A stretch of DNA of 64,000 nt from NCBI GenBank assembly GCA_963779325.1, contig CAVZXS010000002.1, positions 310,001-374,000 of the forward strand, in the 5' to 3' direction. A program made the position numbers and the translations under genes. The stretch is from CAVZXS01 sp963779325. Lineage in GTDB: Bacteria; Bacteroidota; Bacteroidia; Chitinophagales; Chitinophagaceae. The notes under the pieces were generated by a model. It was not told the DNA's origin, did not search any database, and saw only the letters and a program-made list of their open reading frames with translations. Of this stretch, positions 1 to 8,959 are shown piece by piece (position 1 is the first letter of the stretch; each line of letters begins with the position of its first letter).

Positions 1-513
1 ACCGGGTACAAAAAAAGCCTTTCCGCCCTCCTTAATTGGGAATGCGGGGAAAATGAATATGAAGCCTTCGCAGTGGAAAGGTCTTCCAACGGTATAAACT
101 TTTACGTTATAAGTTCATCATCATTTAAGAACGGAGAGCATTTAGAATATATAGATAATAACCCTTTGCCGGGAATAAATTACTACAGGATCAAGGCTTT
201 AAAAACAGGAAGTGTAAAATACAGTAATGTTTATAGTTTGAAGTTCACAGCATCTAATTCGGTAAGTATGTATCCTAATCCGGCAAAAAACCAATTAAAT
301 ATACAGTTAAAGGATATTAAAAGTACTGACATAGCAGTTCATCTATACAACCGCGCCGGCCAACTTGTACTTAAGAAAAATTATAAAATTGATAACGGAA
401 ATTCTGCAATTTCTTTAAATAACCTGGGTAATTTATCAAATGGCATTTACGTTGTTACGGTTTCTTCTGATAATACTATTATTTTAAATCAAAACATTGT
501 TATTAATCATTAA
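1..513 (+). CDS. C-terminal part of a T9SS type A sorting-domain protein (5' truncated)
   Basis: The reading frame is open to base 1, so the gene begins outside the window. The visible residues first resemble the fibronectin-like segment that precedes sorting domains (an ERSSNG motif, then NNPLPGINYYRIKAL). They end in a type A sorting domain of about 80 residues with the SMYPNPAKNQL motif and a C-terminal QNIVINH. In this family the sorting domain directs secretion across the outer membrane by the type IX system and is removed at the surface. The GTG at 73 is internal, not a start. The function of the missing N-terminal part cannot be told. Confidence 0.85.
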   Translation, partial: TGYKKSLSALLNWECGENEYEAFAVERSSNGINFYVISSSSFKNGEHLEYIDNNPLPGINYYRIKALKTGSVKYSNVYSLKFTASNSVSMYPNPAKNQLNIQLKDIKSTDIAVHLYNRAGQLVLKKNYKIDNGNSAISLNNLGNLSNGIYVVTVSSDNTIILNQNIVINH

Positions 514-592
514 TTTTAATTCCTTTTGTATGTAATCATACTGCTGTTGTTGTGTAAGATGAAGAATTAAACACTATATACTAATAGACATA

Positions 593-1498
593 CTATTTTT
601 TCTCAAATACTATCCGGTAGTGATCCATTAAGCCCCGTTGAAAACAAATCATGATGGGGCTTATTTTAAACACTTGATACATGTGCCTGAATTTTTTACT
701 TCTTATAAATTCAACAATCAGTTTCAGGTAAAGAAAATATTTTTTAAAACTGAAACTCCGCAACATCTTTCGCCATTGTCGTATAGTTTCTATATAATCA
801 TTCTTGCCGCTGCTGCTGTTGATTAGTTTAAAATAAGGCGATGCGTTTCTTGTAATCATTTCTAATCCGTAGGGAAGCCAGGAGCCGGGTAAATGTTTTT
901 CCGTTAATGCCAATAAATAAGCATCAGAATTTTTATCAGCATTTATATCCATCACTTTCCACGAAGGCATTTTATCAGTAAAGGTCATGGTTTGTAAAAA
1001 AAATCTTCCGCCCGCGGGTAAAATATCCGCAACGGTTTTAAAAAAATCTGTATACACTTTATCCTGCAAGCCCGCTTTATATTCTTCTAATGAACAGAAA
1101 TGTTCAAAAGCGCCTACGGATACAATGGCATCAAAGGTTCCGAAATCTTTTGGCGTTACCGTTCTGCAGTCTTTAATATATACATCCAACCCATTTTTTT
1201 TACAAGCATAGTATTGACCGTCGGATAATGTAAGCCCGATGCCTGTTGCCTGTTTTTGTTCCTTAATAAATTTAAGAAAAGGCCCCCAGCCCGAACCCAT
1301 TTCCAATACACGACTGTTTTTACCAATGCGTAATTGCTCCGCAATAAATTCATGCTTGGCTCTTTGCGCATCTTCTAATTTCATCGAAAAATCGCCATTG
1401 TACATAGCGCCGCTGAAGTCGGCCATTTCGCCAATACTCATTCTGAATATTTTATCGAGTGTTGTGTAGGTAAAATCAATATCTTTTTTACCGGCCAT
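593..1498 (-). CDS. Cyclopropane-fatty-acid synthase-like SAM methyltransferase
   Basis: A 301-residue class I methyltransferase. Motif I is VLEMGSGWG at about residues 64-72, preceded by an LEDAQRAKHEFIAEQL helix as in CFA and mycolic-acid cyclopropane synthases. The acidic motif IV region is FDAIVSVGAFEHF near residue 122-134. Members methylate or cyclopropanate unsaturated lipids at the membrane using S-adenosylmethionine; the actual substrate here is unknown. The N-terminal lipid-binding domain of E. coli Cfa (about 380 residues) is missing, so this is the short form. It stands alone, convergent with the T9SS gene to its left. The C-terminal 80 residues are basic and aromatic and could contact membrane. 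Confidence 0.8.
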   Translation of the reverse strand: MAGKKDIDFTYTTLDKIFRMSIGEMADFSGAMYNGDFSMKLEDAQRAKHEFIAEQLRIGKNSRVLEMGSGWGPFLKFIKEQKQATGIGLTLSDGQYYACKKNGLDVYIKDCRTVTPKDFGTFDAIVSVGAFEHFCSLEEYKAGLQDKVYTDFFKTVADILPAGGRFFLQTMTFTDKMPSWKVMDINADKNSDAYLLALTEKHLPGSWLPYGLEMITRNASPYFKLINSSSGKNDYIETIRQWRKMLRSFSFKKYFLYLKLIVEFIRSKKFRHMYQVFKISPIMICFQRGLMDHYRIVFEKK

Positions 1499-1654
1499 AA
1501 GATTGGTTTTTTATGGTTAAGGAAAAGGAATTAACTTATAGGGAAGGAGGTTGTCTCAGATATTGGCTTGCGCTTGATATACGTTAATTATTAATAACGG
1601 TGTTCTAAGATACAACAGAATTTCTGAAATTATACACTCCTGAATAACGGATAT

Positions 1655-1680
1655 TAAAAAAGGGGACGAACCCCTTTTTT
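1655..1680 (-). terminator. Bidirectional Rho-independent terminator after the fibre/LytTR operon
   Basis: The arms AGGGG and CCCCT are separated by a five-base loop (ACGAA) and flanked by an A-run and a T-run, so the structure works on either strand. It lies 25 bases past the stop of the LytTR gene, at the end of the minus-strand operon. Confidence 0.8.
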
Positions 1681-1704
1681 GTGTGTGGTATTTTCATATC
1701 GCGG

Positions 1705-2139
1705 TCAGCAACTCACCTTTAAGCATTGTACCTGTCTGAAAATATTTTTTCTCCTTTTGGATACAGGGATTTTATCTCCGTTCACCAGGCAAACTTTTGC
1801 CTCTGTACCCGGAATATAGTAAAGCAAGTACCGCTTATTAATTAAATGAGAACGATGGATACGAACAAAATGTACAATCTCCAATTTTTCCAAAGGGGCA
1901 GGAGAAAGCAGTTCTTCAAACCTCGCCAAAACTTTAGCTACTAAAATATTGTTGCCGTTATTAAAAAAAATCTTACTGTAATTGGAGAAAGATTGTATCC
2001 GTACAATATCATTTACCGGGAAATAATATACCTGCCCAACGGTATCTACTCTTAGTTTTTCGGGCGGCAATGAAATGATCGGTTCTTTTTTTATTACAGG
2101 CACTGCCGGCTGCGGGTAATATTTTGAAGGTTGTGTCAT
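1705..2139 (-). CDS. Stand-alone LytTR-type DNA-binding regulator
   Basis: A 144-residue protein. Residues about 35-140 form a LytTR domain: the FPVNDIVRIQSFSNYSKIFF strand region, the VRIHRSHLINKRYL core and a basic C-terminal KIPVSKRRKNIF. There is no receiver domain in front, unlike AgrA/LytR response regulators, so it is not obviously part of a two-component pair. Its start lies two bases after the stop of the fourth fibre-like gene, so it is translated as the last gene of that operon. A role in controlling the surface-fibre genes is an inference from this position. The terminator at 1655-1680 closes the unit. Confidence 0.88.
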   Translation of the reverse strand: MTQPSKYYPQPAVPVIKKEPIISLPPEKLRVDTVGQVYYFPVNDIVRIQSFSNYSKIFFNNGNNILVAKVLARFEELLSPAPLEKLEIVHFVRIHRSHLINKRYLLYYIPGTEAKVCLVNGDKIPVSKRRKNIFRQVQCLKVSC

Positions 2140-2141
2140 GG

Positions 2142-3356
2142 TTATTGTTTTATAGTTTGTTTAATGGATTGCATTTCTTTTACAAGTAATTCATGTTGTT
2201 TTTTTAGTAACTCAATTTCCTTTTGCTGTTGTTGCATCGCTTTTACCAGCGGCACCACAAATTGTGCATACGCCAAACTGTAGGTTTCATTTTCATTTTT
2301 GGGAATATGTAAACCATCAAATTTATAGCCCGATTTTTTTGCCGCCTGCTCTACTTCCTGGGCTATAAAACCGCTGTGCGAAATATTTTGCGATTCGGTG
2401 TAATCCATTTTTGCAGCAGTTGTTTCATCTTTATTTATGTCTTTACGCAAAAAATCATCAAATTTTTTTGTATTGAATTGATAAGTAACCGGCCGCAGTT
2501 GCATAATAAAATCCAAGCCACTTATGTTTTCTGTTACATTGGTTTTAAAACGGCCATCGCTTGGTGTGGTAAAAGGTACCTGGCCTTCTATAACGGTGAT
2601 AGCTGAGTTGCCCAAGCGTATTTTATTGTTGGCATTTACCACTGCCGATGTACCAATTGCATTATTAGATGCTGAATTGTTGGTATTAGCAAAAGTGCCG
2701 ATAATAACATTATTATTGCCAGTAGTTATTCCCCCTGCAGCCTGGTTGCCAATAACAATATTAAACTGACCCGATGTATTAGACGGCATGGCTGCAAAAC
2801 CCAGCGCCGTATTGGCAAATCCGTTAGTGTTATTGAATAATGCATTTGCACCTAACCCTACGTTTTGTTCGCCGCCGTTATTAACCTCTAAAACATTTGA
2901 GCCGATAGCGGTGTTAAAAGCACCCGGTGATGGGCCGTTTAAAGTTTGAAACCCCCAGCTTGTTAAACCACCGCTGGGAGAAATATTACCTGCGGCATTA
3001 TTACCTATGCGAAAATTAATGTTTCTTGTAATTGTTGGCCCTAAAAAATCAGTATTGCCAAGTACATTTCCTTTAAGCCGCCATACTTGATTTTCGTGTG
3101 GCAAACGCTGCCATGCTCCATTAAAATAATACACACTGCTGTCGCTGATATTAAAAATCATTAAGCCTAATGCCGGTGCTGCAATTGCATCCCGCTGCAC
3201 GTTGGTAAGGCGTGGCATTAGCATGCCTTTTGTAGTATCTACAATATCAAGTTTGGCACTTGGGTTTGGCGTACTTGTTCCAATACCTACACTTTGTGCA
3301 TGCAAGTTAAACAGGCCTACCAACAGGATAACTGAGGCAATAAAATATTTTTTCAT
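2142..3356 (-). CDS. Secreted fibre-like protein with S74 endosialidase-chaperone domain (paralog 4)
   Basis: A 404-residue protein with a signal peptide ending near HAQS. It then has the Bacteroidota motif VGIGTSTPNPSAKLDI, about four or five 17-residue head repeats of the NTALG..A....NTSG type, and a C-terminal S74 intramolecular chaperone. The chaperone has the PSDGRFKTNV motif; by analogy with phage endosialidases the Ser and the Lys five residues later form the autocleavage dyad, and GFIAQEVEQAA is the conserved helix. A coiled coil rich in Q and K ends the protein. In this family the chaperone drives trimerisation and then cuts itself off. It is the shortest of four tandem paralogs, eight bases after paralog 3. 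Ligand unknown. Confidence 0.88.
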   Translation of the reverse strand: MKKYFIASVILLVGLFNLHAQSVGIGTSTPNPSAKLDIVDTTKGMLMPRLTNVQRDAIAAPALGLMIFNISDSSVYYFNGAWQRLPHENQVWRLKGNVLGNTDFLGPTITRNINFRIGNNAAGNISPSGGLTSWGFQTLNGPSPGAFNTAIGSNVLEVNNGGEQNVGLGANALFNNTNGFANTALGFAAMPSNTSGQFNIVIGNQAAGGITTGNNNVIIGTFANTNNSASNNAIGTSAVVNANNKIRLGNSAITVIEGQVPFTTPSDGRFKTNVTENISGLDFIMQLRPVTYQFNTKKFDDFLRKDINKDETTAAKMDYTESQNISHSGFIAQEVEQAAKKSGYKFDGLHIPKNENETYSLAYAQFVVPLVKAMQQQQKEIELLKKQHELLVKEMQSIKQTIKQ

Positions 3357-3364
3357 AATTTTTT

Positions 3365-4975
3365 TTATTTTTTTGCTTTTAATACTTCAACCTGCTTTTT
3401 TAGTTCTTCAATAATTTTTTGCTGCTCCTGCATGCCTTTTACCAACGGCACTACAAACTGTGCATACGACAAACTGTAGGTTTCATTTTCGTTTTTGGGG
3501 ACAATCAATCCGTCGAATTTGAAACCTGATTTTTTTGCTGCCCGCTCTACCTCTTGTGCAATAAAACCTGTGTGCAGTATGTTTTGCGATTCGGTGTAAT
3601 CTATTTTCGCCGCCATTGCTTCATTATTCTTTTTTTCTTTTTGAATAAAAATGTCAAATTGTTTTGTGTTGAAATGATAAGTAACCGGCCGCAGTTGCAT
3701 AATAAAATTCAACCCGCTTACATCTTCTTTTACATCTGTTTTAAAACGGCCATCGCTTGGAGTGCTGATAGGCACCTGTCCTTCTATAACAGAAACTGCA
3801 GCATTGCCCAAACGTATTTTATTGCTGGCATTTACGATGGCATCAAAACCAATGGCTGTAGCATTACTCAGGTTTCCGGTGCTTACCCCTGCACGGCCAC
3901 CAATGGCAGTATTAAGAATACCCGTAGTATTATTTCTCATTGCCTGAAAACCTATTGCTGTATTATTTACGCCGGTTGTATTAAAGTCCATAGCATTATT
4001 ACCCACCACAGTATTTTGGCTTCCGCCTGAATTGATGGACAAACTTTGCAGGCCCACTGCCACATTATTATTACCGTTTACGTTGCTGCGTAAAGCAAGA
4101 CTGCCCAATGCAGTATTGCCGGATCCAATGCTATTAAAGCTGAGCGACCTTTGCCCAACAGCCGTATTTGAACCTCCGGTAGTGTTATTTACGATTGCCC
4201 TTTCTCCTACAGCAGTGTTGGCAGAGCCGGAAGTATTAAAGTTTAATGCCGAAGAACCAACTGCAGTATTTTGATTACCGTTAATATTTTGGCCCATCGC
4301 CACCAAACCAACAGCAGTATTATCTGCGCCTGTAGTATTACGAAAAAGTGTTCCATTGCCTACCGCTATATTATCGGAGCCTGTAGTATTTGCATTTAGT
4401 GAATTTGCTCCAACAGCAGTATTTGCAGAACCGGTGGTATTTTTAAATAAAGCATCTTTACCAAGTGCTGTATTTCCGCTACCGGTTGTATTGCTAAACA
4501 AAGCCTTGCTGCCTATTGCCGTAATGCTAAAACCGGTTGTATTTGCTGTGAAGCTTTGAAACCCAAAATTTGTATTGTCGTTTACAGAACTAATTTCGCC
4601 AGCGGATAAATTATTTACCCGAAAACGTAATGGCTGAGTGTTTGTAGTACCAATAAAATTTATTGTGCTGATGTTGTTTCCATTAATGTTCCATCCTTCA
4701 TTAGCCTGAGCAATCTGTTTCCAATTGCCATCAAAAAAATAAAAGCTGCTGTCTGTACTAACATATACCAGCAACCCTTTTGCAGGTGTGATGATCGCAT
4801 TGCATTGTTGCAGGGTTAATCGTGGAATTAAAATACCAGATGCCGTATCGCTTATTTCCAGCTTAGCACTTACATGCGGCGTGGCTGTACCAATACCAAT
4901 ATTTTGTGCTTTTAATTGCAAGACAAAAAAGCAAATAAAAAAACCAGAAATAATTTGTTGAAATAAATTTTTCAT
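3365..4975 (-). CDS. Secreted fibre-like protein with S74 chaperone domain (paralog 3)
   Basis: A 536-residue protein with the same plan as its neighbours: signal peptide to about residue 23, the NIGIGTATPHVSAKLEI motif, a RFRVNNLSAGEIS segment, about 12-13 repeats of 17 residues (NTAVG..AL..NTTGS), then SDGRFKTDVKEDVSGL and GFIAQEVERAA of the S74 chaperone and a final coiled coil. It resembles YadA-like heads in repeat style. It differs from paralogs 2 and 4 mainly in repeat number. The gene starts three bases after the stop of paralog 2, so the genes are almost certainly cotranscribed. Confidence 0.88.
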   Translation of the reverse strand: MKNLFQQIISGFFICFFVLQLKAQNIGIGTATPHVSAKLEISDTASGILIPRLTLQQCNAIITPAKGLLVYVSTDSSFYFFDGNWKQIAQANEGWNINGNNISTINFIGTTNTQPLRFRVNNLSAGEISSVNDNTNFGFQSFTANTTGFSITAIGSKALFSNTTGSGNTALGKDALFKNTTGSANTAVGANSLNANTTGSDNIAVGNGTLFRNTTGADNTAVGLVAMGQNINGNQNTAVGSSALNFNTSGSANTAVGERAIVNNTTGGSNTAVGQRSLSFNSIGSGNTALGSLALRSNVNGNNNVAVGLQSLSINSGGSQNTVVGNNAMDFNTTGVNNTAIGFQAMRNNTTGILNTAIGGRAGVSTGNLSNATAIGFDAIVNASNKIRLGNAAVSVIEGQVPISTPSDGRFKTDVKEDVSGLNFIMQLRPVTYHFNTKQFDIFIQKEKKNNEAMAAKIDYTESQNILHTGFIAQEVERAAKKSGFKFDGLIVPKNENETYSLSYAQFVVPLVKGMQEQQKIIEELKKQVEVLKAKK

Positions 4976-4978
4976 ATG

Positions 4979-6241
4979 CTATTTTTTTATGGCTTCCACT
5001 AAATTTTCTAAATGCTTAATTTTCTTTTGCTGTTCTTCCATTATTCTTTGTTGCTCCTGTACAGCTTTTACCAACGGCACTACAAACTGCGAATACGACA
5101 AACTGTAGGTTTCATTTTCATTTTGGGGGGACACTAATCCGTCAAATTTGAAACCTGCTTTGTTTGCCGCTTTCTCTACCTCCTGTGCTATAAAACCGGT
5201 ATGTAAAATATTTTCCGATTCGGTATGGTTTATTTGTATTCGTCCTGTTTTTGTGTTATTGTTTTTATTTAAAAAATTATCAAAGGCACTTGTTTTAAAA
5301 TTATAGGTAACCGGCCGCAGTTGCATAATAAAATCCAGCCCGTTTACATTTTCTTTTATATTGGTTTTAAATCTTCCATCGCTTGGTGTAGTAAAAGGTA
5401 CCTGACCTTCAATAGCGGTTACAAATGAATTTCCTAAACGGATTTTATTGCTTGCATTTACAACAGCTCCAAAACCGATAGCCGTTGCATTGCTTAAATT
5501 GCCTGTGCTAACATTGGCATTACGCCCAAGGGCAGTATTAAATGACCCGGTGGTATTACCGCTCAAGGCTATATTGCCAATGGCAGTATTAGATGACCCG
5601 GTAGTATTTTCACTTAATGCCAGATTGCCAATAGCAGTATGAGTGCTGCCGGTAGTATTTTTTGATAAGGCACCTACCCCCAATGCTGTATTTTCGAACC
5701 CTATTGTATTTAAAAGCAGCGCATCGAGACCAATTGCCGTATTTAAATGTCCGGAAATATTGTTCCTCAAACTATTTAGACCAAGGGCTATATTTAATAA
5801 GCCGGAAATATTAGCATTTAAACTTCGGAGCCCAAAACTCAGATTGCCGGTTTGAGAATTTATTTCTCCGACCTTCGTATTGTTTACTCTAAAACGTAAA
5901 GGCTCATTGTGTATGGTTCCAATAAAATGACCAGTATCCGTGTTGTTATTTCCTTTAATACTCCAGCCTTCATTGGCTGCACTCATGCGTTTCCAGTTGC
6001 CATCAAAAAAATAAAAACTACTGTCTGTTGTTATAAAAACCATCAACCCTTTTGCAGGCAATGAAATGGCATTGCGTTGTTGCAGTGTTAACCTTGGTAT
6101 TAAAATACCTTTTGCAGTATCACTAATATCCAACATAGCACTAGCATGCGGGGCAATAGTACCTATACCTACATTTTGCGCCTTTAACTGAATTGTTAAA
6201 GAACAAGGAAGAAAAATAATAAGGACGATATATTTTTTCAT
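4979..6241 (-). CDS. Secreted fibre-like protein with S74 chaperone domain (paralog 2)
   Basis: A 420-residue protein with signal peptide (cleavage near LKAQN), the VGIGTIAPHASAMLDI motif and only five or six 17-residue repeats. The chaperone motif is again PSDGRFKTNI, followed by GFIAQEVEKAA and a coiled coil ending in KHLENLVEAIKK. Sequence outside the repeats is close to paralogs 1 and 3, including the LTLQQRNAI segment after the first fold. It lies nine bases downstream of paralog 1. Expected location is the cell surface or secreted, as a trimer; the binding partner is unknown. Confidence 0.88.
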   Translation of the reverse strand: MKKYIVLIIFLPCSLTIQLKAQNVGIGTIAPHASAMLDISDTAKGILIPRLTLQQRNAISLPAKGLMVFITTDSSFYFFDGNWKRMSAANEGWSIKGNNNTDTGHFIGTIHNEPLRFRVNNTKVGEINSQTGNLSFGLRSLNANISGLLNIALGLNSLRNNISGHLNTAIGLDALLLNTIGFENTALGVGALSKNTTGSTHTAIGNLALSENTTGSSNTAIGNIALSGNTTGSFNTALGRNANVSTGNLSNATAIGFGAVVNASNKIRLGNSFVTAIEGQVPFTTPSDGRFKTNIKENVNGLDFIMQLRPVTYNFKTSAFDNFLNKNNNTKTGRIQINHTESENILHTGFIAQEVEKAANKAGFKFDGLVSPQNENETYSLSYSQFVVPLVKAVQEQQRIMEEQQKKIKHLENLVEAIKK

Positions 6242-6250
6242 TTTTATAAA

Positions 6251-8455
6251 TTACTTTTTCAATAATGCTATTATTTTTTCCAATCGTTCTATTTTCTTTT
6301 CCTGCTCTTGTATTGCTTTTACCAATGGCACTACAAATTGTGCATACGACAAACTGTAGGTTTCATTTTCATTTTGGGGGGGCACTAATCCGTCGAATTT
6401 GAAACCTACCTTGTTGGCCGCCTGCTCTACCTCCTGTGCTATAAAGCCTGTATGTAAAATATTTTCTGATTCATTGTAATTGATAGCAGTTACACCTGCA
6501 TTGGTTTTGTTATTTTTATTTAAAAAATTATCAAAAGCACTTGTTTTAAAATGGTAAGTAACGGGCCGCAGTTGCATAATAAAATCCAGCCCCCTTACAT
6601 TTTCTTTTACATTGGTTTTAAATCTTCCATCGCTTGGTATGGTAAAAGGTACCTGGCCTTCAATAACAATTACTGATGCATTTCCCAAACGTATTTTGTT
6701 GCTTGCATTTACTGTTGCTCCAAACCCGATAGCAGTAGTATTGTTAAAGTTCGTGCCGGTGGTATTGGTCAATGCCCCGACTGATGTGTTCTGAATACCG
6801 GTAGTGTTTGCTCTGAGCGATTGGAAACCGATGGCTGTATTACTATTACCGGTAGTATTATTATCCATGGCTGCATTGCCGATAGCTGTATTGGAACCCG
6901 CCGTGTTTTTTCCCAAAGCCAGTGAACCTACGGCAACATTGAATGAACCGCTTACATTGTTGCGAAGTGCTGAACTGCCTACGGCTATATTATCATTGCC
7001 GTCTGTATTTGACAACAGTGCCGCAGCACCAATACCGGTATTAAATCCGCCGCTCGTATTTTCGCTAAGCGAAAAATCGCCTAGAGCAGCATTAAAACTA
7101 CCGGTGGTATTACGTCTCAAACTAAAGCTGCCGATGGCCGTATTGGAATCGCCGTTAGTATTTTGAAATAATGCATTGATGCCAACCGCTGTGTTGCTTG
7201 TGCCGGTTGCGTTATTTTGTAATGCATGAGCTCCGATGCCGGTATTAAAATTTGCATTGGTGGCGGCCAAAGCAAGTATCCCAACAGCTGTGTTCTCGGC
7301 ACCCGTAATATTGGTAAAGAGGGCATTGCTTCCCAAGCTTGTATTATTAAATCCGGTTGTATTTTTAAACAATGCAGCATTGCCAATGGCCGTATTTAAA
7401 AACCCGGTAGTATTATTAAAAAGGGAGCTATCACCAAAAGCCTGGTTTCGGATACCGGTGGTATTGGCAGCCAATGAATTACTGCCGAATGCAGTATTGG
7501 AGCTGCCGGATGTATTGCCACTCAAAGAAAAATTACCTACAGCAGTATTTTGAATACCCAATGTATTATCTCGTAAGGCTTGGTTGCCAACGGCAATATT
7601 ATTTGAGCCATTAATATTTTGCTGTAGTGATGAATTTCCTACTGCAATATTTCCCGACCCAATGCTGTTAGATACAAGCGCCCCTGAACCAAGAGCAATA
7701 TTAGAGTTCCCGGATTGGTTACTAAACAATGCTGCATTCCCTAAGGCTATATTGCTATTGCCCGTTTTGTTGCTATTAAGTGCCAACCTGCCAACAGCAG
7801 TATTATTACCGCCGGTTGTGTTATTTTGCATGGCACTTACACCAACAGCAGTATTTGCAAATCCCTCTGTGTTAAAAGATAAAGCAAAGCTGCCAACTGC
7901 TGTATTTGAACCTCCAAAAATATTATCCCTCAAGGTGCCGGCACCAACTGCTGTATTAAACGATGCAGTAGTATTATTGGAAAGAGATAAATTACCAATG
8001 GCTGTATTAAATCCTCCGGAGGTATTGGCATTCAGGCTTTGAAAACCAAAACCGGTATTGGCTATAAACTGGTTTATTTCTCCTGCCTTTAAATTATTTA
8101 CCCTGAAACGTAATGGCTCATTATGTATGGTTCCGATAAAATGAAAAGCATCTGTATTGTCATTTCCTTTAATACTCCATCCTTCATTGGCAGCACTCAT
8201 TCGTTTCCAGCTGCCATCAAAAAAATGGAAGCTGCTGTCGGCGATTACAAATAACATCAACCCTTTAGCAGGCGCTGCAATCGCATTGCGCTGCTGCAGA
8301 GTTAACCGTGGAATTAAAATACCCCCGGCTGTATCGCTGATGTCCAGTTTGGCGCTGGCATGTGGTGCGGTGGTACCAATGCCTACATTTTGTGCCTGTA
8401 AAAAAGTTGTTGTCGCTGCAACTGTATAAATTAAGAGGAGAAGGTTTCTTTGCAT
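6251..8455 (-). CDS. Secreted fibre-like protein with S74 chaperone domain (paralog 1, long form)
   Basis: The 734-residue long form and first large gene of the operon. After a signal peptide (to about residue 21) and VGIGTTAPHASAKLDI, it carries roughly 24-25 consecutive repeats of 17 residues, each coded by 51 bases, of the pattern NTAVG..AL..NTTG.. . The C-terminal part is the S74 chaperone (SDGRFKTNVKENVRGL, GFIAQEVEQAA) and a short coiled coil. Apart from the repeat array it matches paralogs 2 and 3, so the 734/536/420/404 size series mostly reflects repeat number. The opposite strand of the repeats gives long open frames that are artefacts of the repeated sequence. Confidence 0.88.
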   Translation of the reverse strand: MQRNLLLLIYTVAATTTFLQAQNVGIGTTAPHASAKLDISDTAGGILIPRLTLQQRNAIAAPAKGLMLFVIADSSFHFFDGSWKRMSAANEGWSIKGNDNTDAFHFIGTIHNEPLRFRVNNLKAGEINQFIANTGFGFQSLNANTSGGFNTAIGNLSLSNNTTASFNTAVGAGTLRDNIFGGSNTAVGSFALSFNTEGFANTAVGVSAMQNNTTGGNNTAVGRLALNSNKTGNSNIALGNAALFSNQSGNSNIALGSGALVSNSIGSGNIAVGNSSLQQNINGSNNIAVGNQALRDNTLGIQNTAVGNFSLSGNTSGSSNTAFGSNSLAANTTGIRNQAFGDSSLFNNTTGFLNTAIGNAALFKNTTGFNNTSLGSNALFTNITGAENTAVGILALAATNANFNTGIGAHALQNNATGTSNTAVGINALFQNTNGDSNTAIGSFSLRRNTTGSFNAALGDFSLSENTSGGFNTGIGAAALLSNTDGNDNIAVGSSALRNNVSGSFNVAVGSLALGKNTAGSNTAIGNAAMDNNTTGNSNTAIGFQSLRANTTGIQNTSVGALTNTTGTNFNNTTAIGFGATVNASNKIRLGNASVIVIEGQVPFTIPSDGRFKTNVKENVRGLDFIMQLRPVTYHFKTSAFDNFLNKNNKTNAGVTAINYNESENILHTGFIAQEVEQAANKVGFKFDGLVPPQNENETYSLSYAQFVVPLVKAIQEQEKKIERLEKIIALLKK

Positions 8456-8488
8456 TTTTTCGTTTTAAATATTTTAAAATCAATTCAC

Positions 8489-8659
8489 TTACATATAAAA
8501 GTTTTCGCAGGGCCTGTGATTTGCATTGATGCGGTTTTCCTTTTGTATCTTTTGTTCAATGCGGCGTATACGCTGCCGGTAAATGGATAATACCAGTATT
8601 ACAAGCAGCAATCCTACCAGCACAATCAGAAAAGGAATTTTTTTGCATAGTTGTCGCAT
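8489..8659 (-). CDS. Small single-span membrane protein, possible first gene of the fibre operon
   Basis: A 56-residue product starting MRQLCKKIPFL. It has one clear hydrophobic segment (IPFLIVLVGLLLVILVLSIY) followed by a basic, glutamine-rich tail with QRIRRIEQKIQKEN, which suggests an N-out or short signal-anchor protein with a cytosolic amphipathic helix. I prefer this ATG over one 99 bases upstream because the upstream extension is low-complexity and Pro/Arg-rich. It lies 33 bases before paralog 1. Homologs are not recognised and the gene is only moderately certain. Confidence 0.45.
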   Translation of the reverse strand: MRQLCKKIPFLIVLVGLLLVILVLSIYRQRIRRIEQKIQKENRINANHRPCENFYM

Positions 8660-8729
8660 GAATAATGAACTGAAGTGTAAAGCTACTTTGGTGTGCAGGC
8701 GGTTTCCTATTTTTTGGCGTGACGAATGC

Positions 8730-8765
8730 GGGGCGGAGGCGGGGCAAAAGCGGGGCATTGGAGGG
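8730..8765 (+). other. Predicted G-quadruplex motif with three equal 7-base loops
   Basis: Four G-tracts (GGGG, GGGG, GGGG, GGG) are separated by CGGAGGC, CAAAAGC and CATTGGA, each exactly seven bases, giving an 11-base period. This meets the standard G3+N1-7 pattern on the + strand, which is the template strand for the operon to the left. The surrounding 300 bases (8660-8959) otherwise hold only a probable promoter region with a TAGCTTTA box near 8680-8690 on the minus strand. Confidence 0.5.
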
Positions 8766-8959
8766 ATTGGGAATTGGGTATTGGTAATTAGGGATTTATG
8801 CGGGTAAGAAATTTCAGGTTTTGTGTGATGAAGCTGAGTTTTATTTTACGAATAGAGTATTGGATTTTTTTTGATGAAAATATTTATGAAGGGTTGTGTA
8901 AATTTTGTGATGCTGCAACAGTAACGTATAAAATAAATATCAAAAAAGGATATTACAAA

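Noticed and set aside
6800..8040. CRISPR-like array of regular repeats
   Set aside because: The 51-base period is continuous coding sequence with degenerate units and no distinct spacers; no cas genes are near.
6600..8050. Long + strand frames opposite the 17-residue repeats of paralog 1 (similar ones at 3554-4559 and 5448-5855)
   Set aside because: They are the reverse reading of 51-base coding repeats, which lack stops by regularity. The minus-strand products have signal peptides and known domains.
8798..8959. 54-codon N-terminal extension of the VOC protein
   Set aside because: The extension is hydrophobic, without similarity to the family, and the VOC fold starts directly after the ATG at 8960.
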